Positions 23,660 to 35,900 of a stretch of 64,000 bases of DNA are shown here, piece after piece; position 1 is the stretch's first letter; each line of letters starts with the position of its first letter. Origin of the DNA: Lepraria neglecta (lineage: Eukaryota > Ascomycota > Lecanoromycetes > Lecanorales > Stereocaulaceae); contig CM065647.1 of assembly GCA_033220425.1 (NCBI GenBank), positions 5,146,001 through 5,210,000 on the forward strand, in the 5' to 3' direction. The notes under the pieces are model-generated. The model was given only the letters and a program-made list of their open reading frames with translations, was not told where the DNA came from and made no database searches. The translations under genes were made by a program, and so were the position numbers.

Positions 23660-25096
23660 GTGACAGGAAGCATGGATTGTCAATACCTCGTAATATTTCA
23701 TTACGCTTTTTGTGTTGCTAACACATCAAGCGCGCTACTATCTCAAACCCTACTTCTGGCAAACAACCTCTTCGTTCTCCCTCTATGCATTTGCTCAAAT
23801 ACTGGTCATGGCGAGTCGATATCTGACAGAGAATTGGCTTTGTTCGAGCAAATTCAACGCGAGGTTGCTCCAGTCACGCTCTCAAATGACCATTTTGATG
23901 AATTTGGGTACAAAATCGTACAATACAGCAGAGATCTCATCAACAAGAACAACATGCAAGGTCGGGGGCTGCATATCGCCGACATTATCCTACATTGGAC
24001 CATTGAAGTGCGCAAAGTCTACGCTGTCGAAGCTCAAAGTGCGAGGAGCTAGTGTCGCAGGTAAGTCGAACTGTCTCTTCCTACTATAGGACAAAGGGAC
24101 GCTTACTGATAGTTGATGGCTATTTGGTAGGTGTATTGTCCCCACTTCGTCGATTTCTGCGAAAAACGCTGCGATCAAGACGCGTGCTCGCGCAGAGAGA
24201 GCCTTGATCGGCAGCAAACCCAAGGGTTTCGGAAGGCCCAGCACGCGGCCAACAAGGATGACAAGAGACAATATCCTGGATGCATTCGATTGGAAGACAA
24301 ATACGTGGAATTACTGGTACCGGACATCATGCTGCTTCCATTCGAGAATATCGTGTACACGAGAGTCGCACGAAGAGTGTTAGAAGCTAATGCTGGTGCA
24401 ACGATATCTGTCTACAAAATGAAGGGCCGGTGGGAGGCCATCATCTACAAACTCTTCCATTTCACGCCTAAGGCTAAACAAGAACAGAAAGAGGACGAGG
24501 TACTTCAGCAGAGTTTCTCAAACCTTTCTAATGGTACTCAACAGCTAATTTATTCCGAATGTACAGAAAGAGGATCTAACGCTGGGGAATTATCAGCAGC
24601 TTTGTGACGATGTCAAATATCGCGCGCGCCCACGTGTTAAGAAGCGCGTTAGCTGGGCGGACTTGGAAGAGGCCAGCAGTGATAGTGACAGCAAGAGGGT
24701 AAGGAGGTCTTGCTGCTACGAAGAGGAAACGCTTACACGGGAGTCTAGGACAGGTCCGCCCGCCACAATACTGCTCATAAACCAAAGCGCAGACACCAAA
24801 GAGCTCGCGCATCAAGGCCTAAAATCAAGTCGAAGACCACAGCCAAAGGAAAGCCACAACCCACCTCACACCGAGCGAGTCTACCAGATAGCGCAACATT
24901 CGTACAGTCTACAAGTGGCGCTCTCAGACTTAGGAAAGGACTACAACCAGATCGTAGTCGGCAGCCTCTTGGATTGCGGCGCGTGGGCAAACAGGCGGCA
25001 GGAGAGGAGTCGACAAGGACTGATGGGACAGACTTGGAATCATTCGACGACGTTGATATCTTGGCTGATGCGTTAGCCTGTAGCAAGAACGTGTAG
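23660..25096 (+). CDS. Unknown multi-exon gene with basic tail
   Basis: I do not recognise this gene. The 3' half is well supported: 24131-24499, a 67-bp intron, 24567-24698, a 50-bp intron (GTAAGG donor, TCTAG acceptor) and 24749-25096. Spliced, it reads ...HFTPKAKQEQKEDE, then KEDLTLGNYQQLCDDVKYRARP, RVKKRVSWADLEEASSDSDSKR, then a strongly basic tail (HKPKRRHQRARASRPKIKSK) and an acidic end (DLESFDDVDILADALACSKNV). The 5' part (ORF 23660-24052, with ISDRELALFEQIQREV and LHIADIILHWTIEVRKVYA) meets a strong GTAAGT donor at 24061 but has a stop eight bases before it. The 5' gene model is therefore unresolved and may be broken. The basic tail suggests a nuclear protein. Confidence 0.4.
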
Positions 25097-25312
25097 GGAG
25101 TTGCAAGTTGTGAGGCGTCTATGTATGTGTTCCAATGAGATTATAGGGCGAGAACAGCTGTTTGAGCATAGGTTGTGCCCATAGCCTGATGTAAGACATA
25201 GTATCTGTTTCAGCGGTCTAAACCTCCGCTGCCCATCTTCACCATAACATCGAAGCTTGTATGACCAACTATCTCCATCATCCCAATTTCCACCAGTTGC
25301 ACCTCCAGTGCT

Positions 25313-25767
25313 TTAATCATTGTCGTGCATTTGGTCATCCGTGCCTTGTGCAGGGAGGAAGGGCAGAGCAGCAGAATTTGTCCCAGAGATGGCTGCAACG
25401 GTCAGTCTATAATCAATCTATCGCATTTATTCCAAGTACTTACGCCGCTGGCTCTTCCTCGATGCCTCCTGACTGTCTGAACTATTGCGGCTCTGGTCTC
25501 TGTTGCGTGTTCGGCATGGCTCCATGGTGTCTCGCGCACTGGCTGGTCTCCCACCGCGCCACCAGCTCGGGTCGTGCGGTCCTCCACGCGGAGACACGTC
25601 TCGCATGATTGCCGGTCGTCGCTCTCGCTGCTGTTGCCGGTATCGTGATGCAGCTTCCTGCACCCAGAAACGTGAAATAGACGAATTACCAACTAATCGT
25701 ATTAGTTAAGGAAATCATATGGCTTTCGCTTAGTCCTGAGCGTGGATCTAGGTGAGGGCGATTGGTT
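25313..25767 (-). CDS. Small Arg-rich disordered protein, model partial
   Basis: I do not recognise this protein. Minus-strand exons 25657-25444 and 25392-25313 are joined by a 51-bp intron (GTAAGT donor, TTGCAG acceptor). They read EAASRYRQQQRERRPAIMRD, then SPRGGPHDPSWWRGGRPASARD and end TNSAALPFLPAQGTDDQMHDND. The composition is rich in Arg, Ser, Pro and Gly with no hydrophobic core, as in fungal disordered proteins. An upstream piece beginning MTTNRPHLDPRSG near 25767 may be the first exon, but the only intron linking it would be 32 bp, too short to trust. Confidence 0.35.
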
Positions 25768-26472
25768 GTCATATTGGCTGCATTGCAATTCACGTTGAGA
25801 TATTTATGATCCATGGCACACTCTGTACAAAGGAAAGACTCAATACAGAGAGTGCAGTGTTGAATCGAAAGTGCAGGAGGGGAACGGTCTTACGAGCGAA
25901 CTGTGTTGATAATCTACCCGCGTGGAAACCTTGGCTAGGTAAACATCATGGTCTCATTCACTCCTAAAATATATACTAGTGCGTAAACTATGCCTCGGTC
26001 ACGAGCCTCTGTGCGCCACTTAGCCTAACACTTTATCATTCATCAGCTAATTTAAACGGGTCATGCTCCACTAGAGCCTGCTCGAGCACGGGCGGGTACT
26101 GCGTAAATTGCCATTGTTGTAGGAAGGGATGGTTTCGAGCCGCTACCGGTATGAATATTGGAGGCGGTGGAGTCAGTGATAAGTGAGTTGTAGATTGGGC
26201 GTGATGCAAACAGTGAACACCACCAAATCAATACCAATAAATAGTTAGAAAATATTCGATCCTGGCGTTCTTATACACTTGTTTTTCTACGTACAATTGA
26301 ACCTGAACAAGTCGGCATCCACACACTATCGAACTCATTGGGATGATATTAATAATTTGAGCAGGAGACTGAATCCGTTTAAGGGTACTAAATCTATATA
26401 TTGATCGGAGTCAGGCGCTCCATGTGTATATGAAGTCCTCATAATCATTCTCCGTGGATCCTCATCTGCCAT
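25768..26472. other. Intergenic region
   Basis: No supported feature. Several short AT-rich stretches occur at 25960-26060 and 26210-26300. Confidence 0.4.
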
Positions 26473-27142
26473 TCATAGATTCTCAGGATGATCTACATGC
26501 TCGTAGTATTGTTCGTCAAAGAAATCCTCCAAATTGAGCCGATGAACCCGAGGTTCCCGAGTCTGGAGATCCTGCCATGGACTCAACACCTTGTGGCTAC
26601 CCTGCGACTGATATGCTGCCCTTTGAGATAATTTCACCCTCATTCTTGTCGCATCCTCCACCTTCTTCCTCCAACCCGACTCGAGCTACTCCCAATAAAC
26701 CGTGCGTAGATGTGGCAGGTATCAGAAATCCTGCACACAATATGCCCTGATATCCTCCTTCAGCGGCTGGGCGTTGAAGACTTGAGAAGAGCCTCCTCCA
26801 TAAGTGGAATCTGCTATGAGTAATGACCGCATGACTAGTCGGTGGAGGCTAGCAGCATATGACTGGTCATATAGACGTGGTAGCGTCGGCGACTTTAGGA
26901 ATACTGTGACTGGTTCAAAGTGAGACCAGTCTCGACAGCCCGGCTGGAGCGTCAAAGTAGGAATTTTCAGGAAGTCTAGTGACTACGCAGGATCTGTGAG
27001 CTAGTTTCAACTTACTTAGACTCCTACAATGCGTTCCTAGGCTCAGTTGCTCAGCTCCACATAAGGTCCCCCACAAGAAGCTACAGGCTTCGGCCTGTGC
27101 CGTTGTTCGAAAATGCTTATGAAAGACGCCAGGGAAGTGCAC
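26473..27142 (-). pseudogene. 3'-5' exonuclease-domain protein, C-terminal relic
   Basis: One minus-strand frame reads QVFNAQPLKEDIRAYCVQD, then LPHLRTVYWE, then WRKKVEDATRMRVKLSQRAAYQ and ends at 26473. This matches the C-terminal part of fungal DEDD-type 3'-5' exonuclease-domain proteins (RNase D/WRN fold), with the ExoIII Tyr-x3-Asp in AYCVQD and the family's W-x-KVE-ATxxRVxxSQ segment. Two stop codons (TGA after QDF, TAG after VYWE) break the frame. The upstream part with the first DED motifs is not recognisable. It is a dead host gene or a fragment of one. Confidence 0.7.
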
Positions 27143-27596
27143 TATTCCGACAAAGCCCGAGCCGATGCCTATAACTTACCTAATCGAATCCACTCTGGAA
27201 TCTCTGCCCGTGGGACCGTTTTATGGCGGCCGATTGATCGAGCTCCCGGACACTGTGGTCATATGCGGCTGAATGCGGCATGCCTCACTTGATTGCTAAG
27301 GGCGCTAAGGCCGGGCTTACGGGCAATACCCCACCAAAAATCCTCTGCTTGATACTAAAATGTCTACCTACAGAAAAAATCGCAATTTCACCCTTATCAG
27401 TAGATAGGCCTGAGGAAGCATATCAGCCAGTGGCTCGATTTATGCTAGGAAGAGCAGCAAGCACGAGTTCTGAGCTGGGCTTGATGCCAACACTCCTGCC
27501 GAGCTAACACCCCGCTTTCCCTACTAGATCAATGATCCTGATGCAGATATAGCTGCTCTACGTGGCCACCTATGATTTGATCCGCGGGGAGCCATA
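27143..27596. other. Intergenic flank of the Fot1/pogo element
   Basis: No supported gene. The TA that flanks the transposon lies at 27595-27596. Confidence 0.4.
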
Positions 27597-29712
27597 CCGG
27601 CTTACGTCATCTGGTGCACGGCCCCACCTGATGCACGATTTTGACATTTTCCACCATATCTTCCACCGTATACACCTCCACCAATATGAGCTCGATAGAT
27701 GCAGCCCTGGCCTTTATAGATAGCCTATCACCAGACGATCACATTAATATCACTAAGATAGCCAAGCAGTTCGAATGTGACCGTTCTACCCTATCGAAAC
27801 GATATCGCGGCAAAACTGGATCCCGCAATACCCAATATCAAAACCAACGAAATCTCAACAACCAATAAGAAAAATCCTTAGTAAAATATATCGATGGCTT
27901 ATGCGCGCGCGGCCTACCACCTAGTAAACATATGATTCGGAATTTCGCGCAGGAAATCTGCCATAAAGAGATAGGAAAAGAATGGGTTTCGCGCTTTCTA
28001 CACCGTCACCATGTTGAGCTGGTTTTAAAATGGACAATGGGCCTAGACCATAATCGTTCTCGCGCAGATTCGGCATTCAAATATACATTATATTTTGAGC
28101 TATTAAGGAAGAAAATCGAGCAGTATAGGGTAGAGCCGCAGTATATATACAATATGGATGAAAAAGGATTTTTGGTAGGAATACTTTCAAAGATGAAGCG
28201 AATTTTTTCCCGCAGGCGTTATAAAGAAGGATCGATCAAACAACTTATTCAGGATGGGAATCGCGAATGGATCACGACTATTGCAGCTATATGCGCGGAT
28301 GGATCAGCTCTATCACCAGGGCTTATCTATCAAGCAACTACAGGCCTCATCCAGGATTCATGGCTTCAGGATTTCGATCCAAACGCGCAAAGCTGTTTCT
28401 TCGCCTCATCGCCATCTGGTTGGACTAATAATAAGCTTGGATATCAATGGCTGACGCAAATATTCGACCGCGAAATAAAAGCTAAGGCGCAAAGATCTTG
28501 GAGGCTCCTAATCCTAGATGGCCATGGATCACATATTAGTATAAAGTTCATCGACTACTGCGATACCTATAGGATCCTATTGGCTATATATCCGCCACAT
28601 TCAACACATACGCTGCAGCCCCTAGATATCTGTTTGTTTCGGCCATTATCATAGGCATATTCAAACCAACTTGCGATATTTATAGATCAATGCCAGGGCT
28701 TTTCATCTATTACTAAACGGGATTTCTTTCGACTATTCTGGCAAGCCTGGAACACCTCATTTACCCCTGAAAATATCTATTCTAGATTCAAAGCAACTGG
28801 TCTACACCCCTTTGATCCTGAGCTTATTATCACCAAGTTCACCAAAAAGAATGATGATCGGTCTTCTTCTACCTCTTCTACCCGCTCAGTAATAGCTGCA
28901 GAAGATTGGAAACGCATTGGAAAGCTGCTATATAATATGGTTTCCAATATCTATGACAAAAAGGCGCAGCAGCTAAGCAACACGATGCATGCGCTATCCA
29001 TTGAGAATATGCTACTAAAACAATAAAACGATGGCCTTAAACAAAGCCTAGTCAACGAAAAGAAGCGTCGAAAGCGTGGCAAGCCGTTATTACTAGATTT
29101 TCCTACTCAGGAAAATGGTGGAGTAATGTTCTATTTACCTACTAAGGTCCAGTATACGCGCGACCAACAAGCTCAAAAAGATGCCAATATAACAGCTCAA
29201 CATCATCAAAAAGAGCTTAATAGGGTTCGTAAGGAAGCCGAAAAGGTGGAAAGAGCTCAAAAAGTTGAGGAACGAAAAGCTATCAGGGCAAATATGAGGG
29301 AATTGAAATTGCGCAAACTAGCTGAAAAATAGTAACAAAAAGATAAGGCTATACAAGCTAAGCAAGCTAGTAAGTAGCTTTATAGTAAGCTTATAATAAG
29401 AGCTAAGAAGGTTTAAAAGCCTATCCAAGCTCAAAAACAAAGCGATCCTAGGGGTAATAGAGATTTGGTGGTGGTAGAAGATACGGAAGATCCCCCACCC
29501 CTGAATACTCGTGGAAGGCAAATTCGTCTTCCTAAGCGATATCAACCAACTATGTGATAGCCTGATAGATGCGCCTAATCCTATAGACCATCCTATCAAA
29601 AAATTAGATATATTAGATATATATGTAGGCGTAGATAGCTTCAAAACTAAAGGTGGTGGTGGAGCCAAAATCGTGCATCAGGTGAGGCCGTGCATCAGGT
29701 GACGTAAGCCGG
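27597..29712 (+). mobile_element. Fot1/pogo-type DNA transposon, 2116 bp, both ends present
   Basis: Inverted repeats of 47 bp border the element (27597-27643 and 29666-29712). They differ at only three positions, all transitions. Each begins CCGGCTTACGTCA and contains the sequence CACCTGATGCACG or a close variant twice. A TA dinucleotide flanks both ends (27595-27596 and 29713-29714), the target duplication of Tc1/pogo elements. The interior carries one broken transposase. Good TIR identity implies a relatively recent insertion, later inactivated. Confidence 0.92.
27686..29557 (+). pseudogene. Fot1/pogo transposase with in-frame stops
   Basis: A single reading frame of about 620 codons spans 27686-29557. 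The N-terminus holds the HTH (ALAFIDSLSPDDHINITKIA...DRSTLSKRYRG) and a second DNA-binding part (FAQEICHKEIGKEWVSRFLHRHH). The DDE core shows the first Asp in YIYNMDEKGF, the second in LLILDGHGSHIS and the third in HTLQPLDICLFRPLS. The C-terminus is a Lys/Glu-rich coiled coil. The frame is broken by about seven stop codons (for example after NLNNQ, after FRPLS and after MLLKQ). The first two are explained by CAA-to-TAA or CAG-to-TAG changes, consistent with RIP-like C-to-T mutation. Confidence 0.88.
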
Positions 29713-29931
29713 TAAGGCTTAGCGTGGTTGTATTAGGCATAGTGCCCTTCCGTCGATCACGGGCACGACGTCAACCAAGTTTCACGTTCTGCTGACTTTA
29801 GCGGAGAACCATTTATCCAATTGTGATGCTTACTTCCTCTATCTTATTTCAACACCAGTGGCTCCACGGCGTTATCAGTACAACTGGTCACGTTAGGGGG
29901 ATCTTATTTGTGCCGGAGCGGGTCTGTCACC

Positions 29932-32900
29932 ATGTCTTCGACAGTGTCCACCTCTGTTTCGAACATCGTAACGTCTAGCAACAGCGAGGGCGTGAACCAA
30001 GACTTGTGGGAGCAAGCTTTGAATACTCTAAGCCCTGAGGATCGAAAACAATACGAGGGTTGTTTACATGGCATGCTTGACATTTTGAAGAACGTATGTA
30101 ATAGCTTTCCCATAACACCAGCCTACATTGACTCCGTACCAAACGATATACAAGTCTAGCTTGCTGACACATGGTCTGTCAATAAGGTCCAGGAAGCCAT
30201 AGAGAGCAAGAAAGAATATTGTGTCTCAAACGGCTGGAGATGTTATCGCAACAAGCACAATGAAGAGGTCAAGCTCCGGCACGTCCTTGAGAAGATCTCT
30301 ATATGGGTCAGAGAAATCATCAAGGTCATCGATGTGGGGGTCTCGTTGGACCAGAGCGGCCACGCAGCTTTGCCATGGGCAATTATGAAGTACCTTACCA
30401 CGGTAGGGAAATAAGTCAGAAATCTCAGAACTTGCTGATACTACGGAGCGTAGATCGGGTTTTCAGACATTAATCTGTTCAGCAATGTTGCAGAAGGCGT
30501 CGAATCCGTTTCTGGCCTCATTGCGCGATACACGATCATCGAAAAGCTTTACTGGCACGAAGACTGCGAGGCGACACCGGGACTTCACGAGGCTATCAAA
30601 AAGCTCTATGCAGCGATATTGACTTACCTGGCAAGAGTCAAGTCTTACTTTGCCGGAAACAGTTGGAGTATGTGCTTACCCGTCGTCCAAGAGCGTATCA
30701 ATCTACCAGATATGGAGAATATTTCGCTGATTTACACCCTCCAGAGCGTATTGGTCGAAGCTTGGTCGAGGCGATGCGTAACCAACATGACGAGTTGTGG
30801 GCCAAGATCTCGGAGACTGAGGTCGAGAAATGGAGTAAATTGGTTGACGTGCAGCGTAAGCGTGTCCTCTTATCAGTCGCGTCAGGTTTGACTTACCCTG
30901 TGACAGTTCATCGGAAGATGGGAGAGGATACCACTGGATATTATCAAAATCTCAAGGACACCTTGCTTGAACTCAATAAGCCTATCGTGCAGATGGGCGA
31001 TCAGATATCCGTTATCCAAGATAAGTTTAATAGTAAGTTTACTTCAATTTCATATTTGACTCGGTAATGCTCAATTCTTGCCAGGAGAAGAGCGGAAGAA
31101 AATATTCCGATGGATGTCCGAGATCGAGTATAGAAGCCATCATGATGATCTCTCAAAAGACTTGCTACCTCAGTCCGGCCAGTGGTTGCTCGAGAGCCAG
31201 GAATTTATTGAATGGGGACAGTCGAGCGTGTCCTCTATACTCTGGCTCCATGGCATTCGTAAGTGGCATCCCTACTGGAGAATCTACATGTGACTAACCT
31301 AAGCGCAGCTGGTTCAGGGAAGACCAGACTTATGTAAGTTTTTCGTTACTTAAAGCTCGAAATGCTTAAGACTCCTCGGAGACAGATCGCGATATTGCAA
31401 TTGCAGTTCACAACGCCACCCATGCTGACGCGAGGTACCAAATCAGATCAACGGTCATCAACGTCATGCTCAATCTAAACCCAACTTCACGTATGTCTCC
31501 AACCGCGTTCTTTTACTGCGCAAGGAGCACTGCGGAGCCAGAACGCGCCAAGCCAATTGAGATCATGGGTGCCCTACTTAGACAGCTTGCCAGTTCAAAG
31601 CCAGATCTGCCCGTCAAAGAACCCGTGGCGAAAGAATATGAAATCCGTAAGAAAAAGGCTGACGAGGATTGTTCCGCGCTTAAGAGATTGACAGTAGAGG
31701 ACTGTACCAGGCTCATTATTGAAATTACCAAAGATACTCCGGTAACAATCGTCATTGACGCTCTTGATGAATGTAAGGAAAATATACGTTACGAGCTTCT
31801 AGAAGCATTGGACAATATAATCAGTCAATCTGTAAAGATTGTGAAAGTCTTTGTCTCCAGTCGCGAAGATATTGATCTCGTGAGTACCCTACACTGGGTG
31901 GCATTCGGGGGCTCCGACTGATAGACAAAAACGGATGCGTATGCATTTGAGCTCAGGTACATCTGCTGATCAGTTCTGATTATCTAGAGACTGCGTCTGG
32001 AAGGTTCCAAAAATATTTCCATCAGCGCGGAGAACAACGGTGGCGATATCGCGCGTTTTATCGAATCAGAGGTAGATCGTTTGATTTCCAAGCGACTTCT
32101 TCTAGACGGCAAGATAACCCGGAAGTCTAGAGTTAAGATTGTCAAGACTCTCACAAACGGGGCTCAGGGGATGTTTCGGTGGGTTACTATGTCGCTGGAG
32201 ACTCTACAGGGGATCAAACACCAACCAGGTTTCATGAAAGCCCTCGGTCTCCTCCCTTCGGAGCTCTCTGGCCTGTACGACATCATCCACACGCAGATTG
32301 ATCAAACTGAACCTTATGGACGGGATGTAGCTATCAAGACGTTGAAATGGCTGCTATGTGCCCGGCGTTTGTTGTCTGTACAGGAGCTCATTGCGGCTAT
32401 TCCTGTGGTTTACGAAGTCGAGGACGAGTCATCTTCGGACTCGGACGAAGGTGATGAGTCGAGGAGTGAACAAAAGCCGTCGCCAGAACAGGATATCATC
32501 CGACTTTGCCGTAATCTTGTTGTCATGGACTCGGAGCAAAGAGTTTTCCGCTTTGCGCACCAGTCTGTTCAAGAATACCTCCTAGGGCGGCAAGAATATG
32601 AAGAAAAGGAACAACATGCCCTTGCTACGGAACGATGCCTAGATGTATACCTGGCTGAATTGTCGCCGGGCTCCATTACGCCAAAGGTGGTAGAGCAGAA
32701 CCATTTTCTTAAACTCTACGCACAAGTCTACTGGCCCGTACATTACAAGTACGTTGAGGACTATAAGTCCGATGAATTGAGGAGAAAAGTATTGCGTTTC
32801 ACTGGGCAAGGCTCAAAGACATCCCTATCATATGAGAAGTGGGCGTCAGATATAAGCTCGAAATATAAGAATGGCGGCGGATGGAGCCTAAATGAGTCAC

Positions 32901-35900
32901 TGGGACTTGACTTTGGTGATCGTCTGGGCCATAGACTATCCTTCGCATCATCCGCACCTCGGAGACATCTCAGTGCAGCGTGTGCTTTTGGATTTCTATC
33001 ATTTATGAAGGCCTGTGAGCTGTCCTCGACGGACTTGAATCAACGCCAATTATTGGACGACGCTGAGTACACATTGCTACACATCGCTGCAGAAGAAGGC
33101 AAGGACCAAGTGGTGCGGATGCTGCTCGACAAGAGAGCCGATGTCAACGCTCAAGGTGGATACTATGGTAATGCACTGCAGGCGGCGTCAGCTGGAGGTC
33201 ACGATCGAGTAGTGCAGATACTGCTCGACAAGGGAGCCGATATCAACGCTCAAGGTGGATGGTATGGCAATGCATTGCAGGCGGCGTCATTGGGAGGTCA
33301 CGACCAAGTAGTGCAGATACTGCTCGACAAGGGAGTCGACGTCAACGCTCAAGGTGGACACTATGGTAATGCACTGCAGGCGGCGTTATTGCGAGGTCAC
33401 GATCAAGTAGTGCAGATACTGCTCGACAAAGGAGCCGATATCAACGCTCAAGGTGGATGGTATGGCAATGCATTGCAGGCGGCGTCATTGGGAGGTCACG
33501 ACCAAGTAGTGCAGATACTGCTCGACAAGGGAGTCGACGTCAACGCTCAAGGTGGACACTATGGTAATGCACTGCAGGCGGCGTTATTGGGAGGTCACGA
33601 TCAAGTAGTGCAGATACTGCTCGACAAAGGAGCCGATATCAACGCTCAAGGTGGATTGTATGGCAATGCATTGCAGGCGGCGTCATTGGGAGGTCACGAC
33701 CAAGTAGTGCAGATACTGCTCGACAAGGGAGTCGACGTCAACGCTCAAGGTGGACACCTTGGTAATGCACTGCAGGCGGCGTTATTGGGAGGTCACGATC
33801 AAGTAGTGCAGATACTGCTCGACAAAGGAGCCGATATCAACGCTCAAGGTGGACTCTTTGGTAATGCACTACAGGCGGCGTCAGCTGGAGGTCACGATCA
33901 AGTAATACAGATACTGCTCGACAAGGGAGCCGATATCAACGCTCAAGGTGGATTGTATGGCAATGCATTGCAGGCGGCGTCAGCTGAAGGTCACGATCAA
34001 GTAGTACAGATACTGCTCGACAAAGGAGCCGACGTCAACGCTCAAGGTAGACTCTTTCCTAATATACCGCAGGCGGCGTCAGCTGGAGGTCACGCTCAAG
34101 GTGGATACCATGGTAATGCACTGCAGGCGGCGTTATTGGGAGGTCACGATCAAGTAGTGCAGATACTGCTCGACAAAGGAGCCGACGTCAACGCTCAAGG
34201 TGGACACTATGGTAATACACTGCAGGCGGCGTCAGCTGGAGGTCACGATCGAGTAGTGCAGATACTGCTCGACAAGGGAGTCGACGTCAACGCTCAAGGT
34301 GGACACCTTGGTAATGCACTGCAGGCGGCGTCATTGGGAGGTCACGATCAAGTAGTGCAGATACTGCTCGACAAGGGAGTCGACGTCAACGCTCAAGGTG
34401 GATGGTATGGCAATGCATTGCAGGCGGCGTCATTGGGAGGTCACGACCAAGTAGTGCAGATACTGCTCGACAAGGGAGCCGATATCAACGCTCAAGGTGG
34501 ATGGTATGGCAATGCACTGCAGGCGGCGTCATTGGGAGGTCACGACCAAGTAGTGCAGATACTGCTCGACAAGGGAGCCGATATCAACGCTCAAGGTGGA
34601 TTGTATGGCAATGCATTGCAGGCGGCGTCATTGGGAGGTCACGACCAACTAGTGCAGATACTGCTCGACAAGGGAGTCGACGTCAACGCTCAAGGTGGAC
34701 ACTATGGTAATGCACTGCAGGCGGCGTCAGCTGGAGGTCACGACCAACTAGTGCAGATACTGCTCGACAAGGGAGCCGATATCAACGCTCAAGGTGGATT
34801 GTATGGCAATGCATTGCAGGCGGCGTCAGCTGGAGGTCACGATCGAGTAGTGCAGATACTGCTCGACAAGGGAGTCGACGTCAACGCTCAAGGTGGACAC
34901 TATGGTAATGCACTGCAGGCGGCGTCAGCTGGAGGTCACGATCAAGTAATACAGATACTGCTCGACAAGGGAGCCGACGTCAACGCTCAAGGTGGACACT
35001 ATGGTAATACACTGCAGGCGGCGTCATTGGGAGGTCACGATCAAGTAATGCAGATACTGCTCGACAAGGGAGTCGACGTCAACGCTCAAGGTGGACACTA
35101 TGGTAATGCATTGCAGGCGGCGTCATTGGGAGGTCACGACCAAGTAGTGCAGATACTGCTCGACAAGGGAGCCGATATCAACGCTCAAGGTGGATTGTAT
35201 GGCAATGCATTGCAGGCGGCGTCAGCTGAAGGTCACGATCAAGTAGTACAGATACTGCTCGACAAGGGAGTCGACGTCAACGCTCAAGGTGGACACTATG
35301 GTAATACACTGCAGGCGGCGTCATTGGGAGGTCACGACCAAGTAGTGCAGATACTGCTCGACAAGGGAGCCGATATCAACGCTCAAGGTGGATTGTATGG
35401 CAATGCATTGCAGGCGGCGTCAGCTGGAGGTCACGATCGAGTAGTGCAGATACTGCTCGATAAGGGAGTCGACGTCAACGCTCAAGGTGGACACTATGGT
35501 AATGCACTGCAGGCGGCGTCAGCTGGAGGTCACGATCAAGTAATACAGATACTGCTCGACAAGGGAGCCGACGTCAACGCTCAAGGTGGACACTATGGTA
35601 ATACACTGCAGGCGGCGTCATTGGGAGGTCACGACCAAGTAGTGCAGATACTGCTCGACAAGGGAGTCGACGTCAACGCTCAAGGTGGACACTATGGTAA
35701 TGCACTGCAGGCGGCGTCAGCTGGAGGTCACGATCAAGTAATACAGATACTGCTCGACAAGGGAGCCGACGTCAACGCTCAAGGTGGACACTATGGTAAT
35801 ACACTGCAGGCGGCGTCATTGGGAGGTCACGATCAAGTAGTACAGATACTACTCGATAAAGGGGCTGACGTCAACGCTCAAGGTGGATACTATGGTAACG

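Noticed and set aside
24747-25076. Unspliced reading of the 3' end of the 23.7-25.1 kb gene
   Set aside because: Splicing the 50-bp intron at 24699-24748 gives a coherent basic and then acidic tail, more natural than the unspliced frame.
30157-30159. Early TAG as proof that the NLR is dead from its N-terminus
   Set aside because: A 51-bp GT-AG intron with a CTGAC branch-like site can remove this stop without changing the frame, so it may be intronic.
34402-34710. ORF of 102 residues with a repeated pattern
   Set aside because: It is a shadow of the ankyrin array in another frame; its periodicity comes only from the 99-bp repeat.
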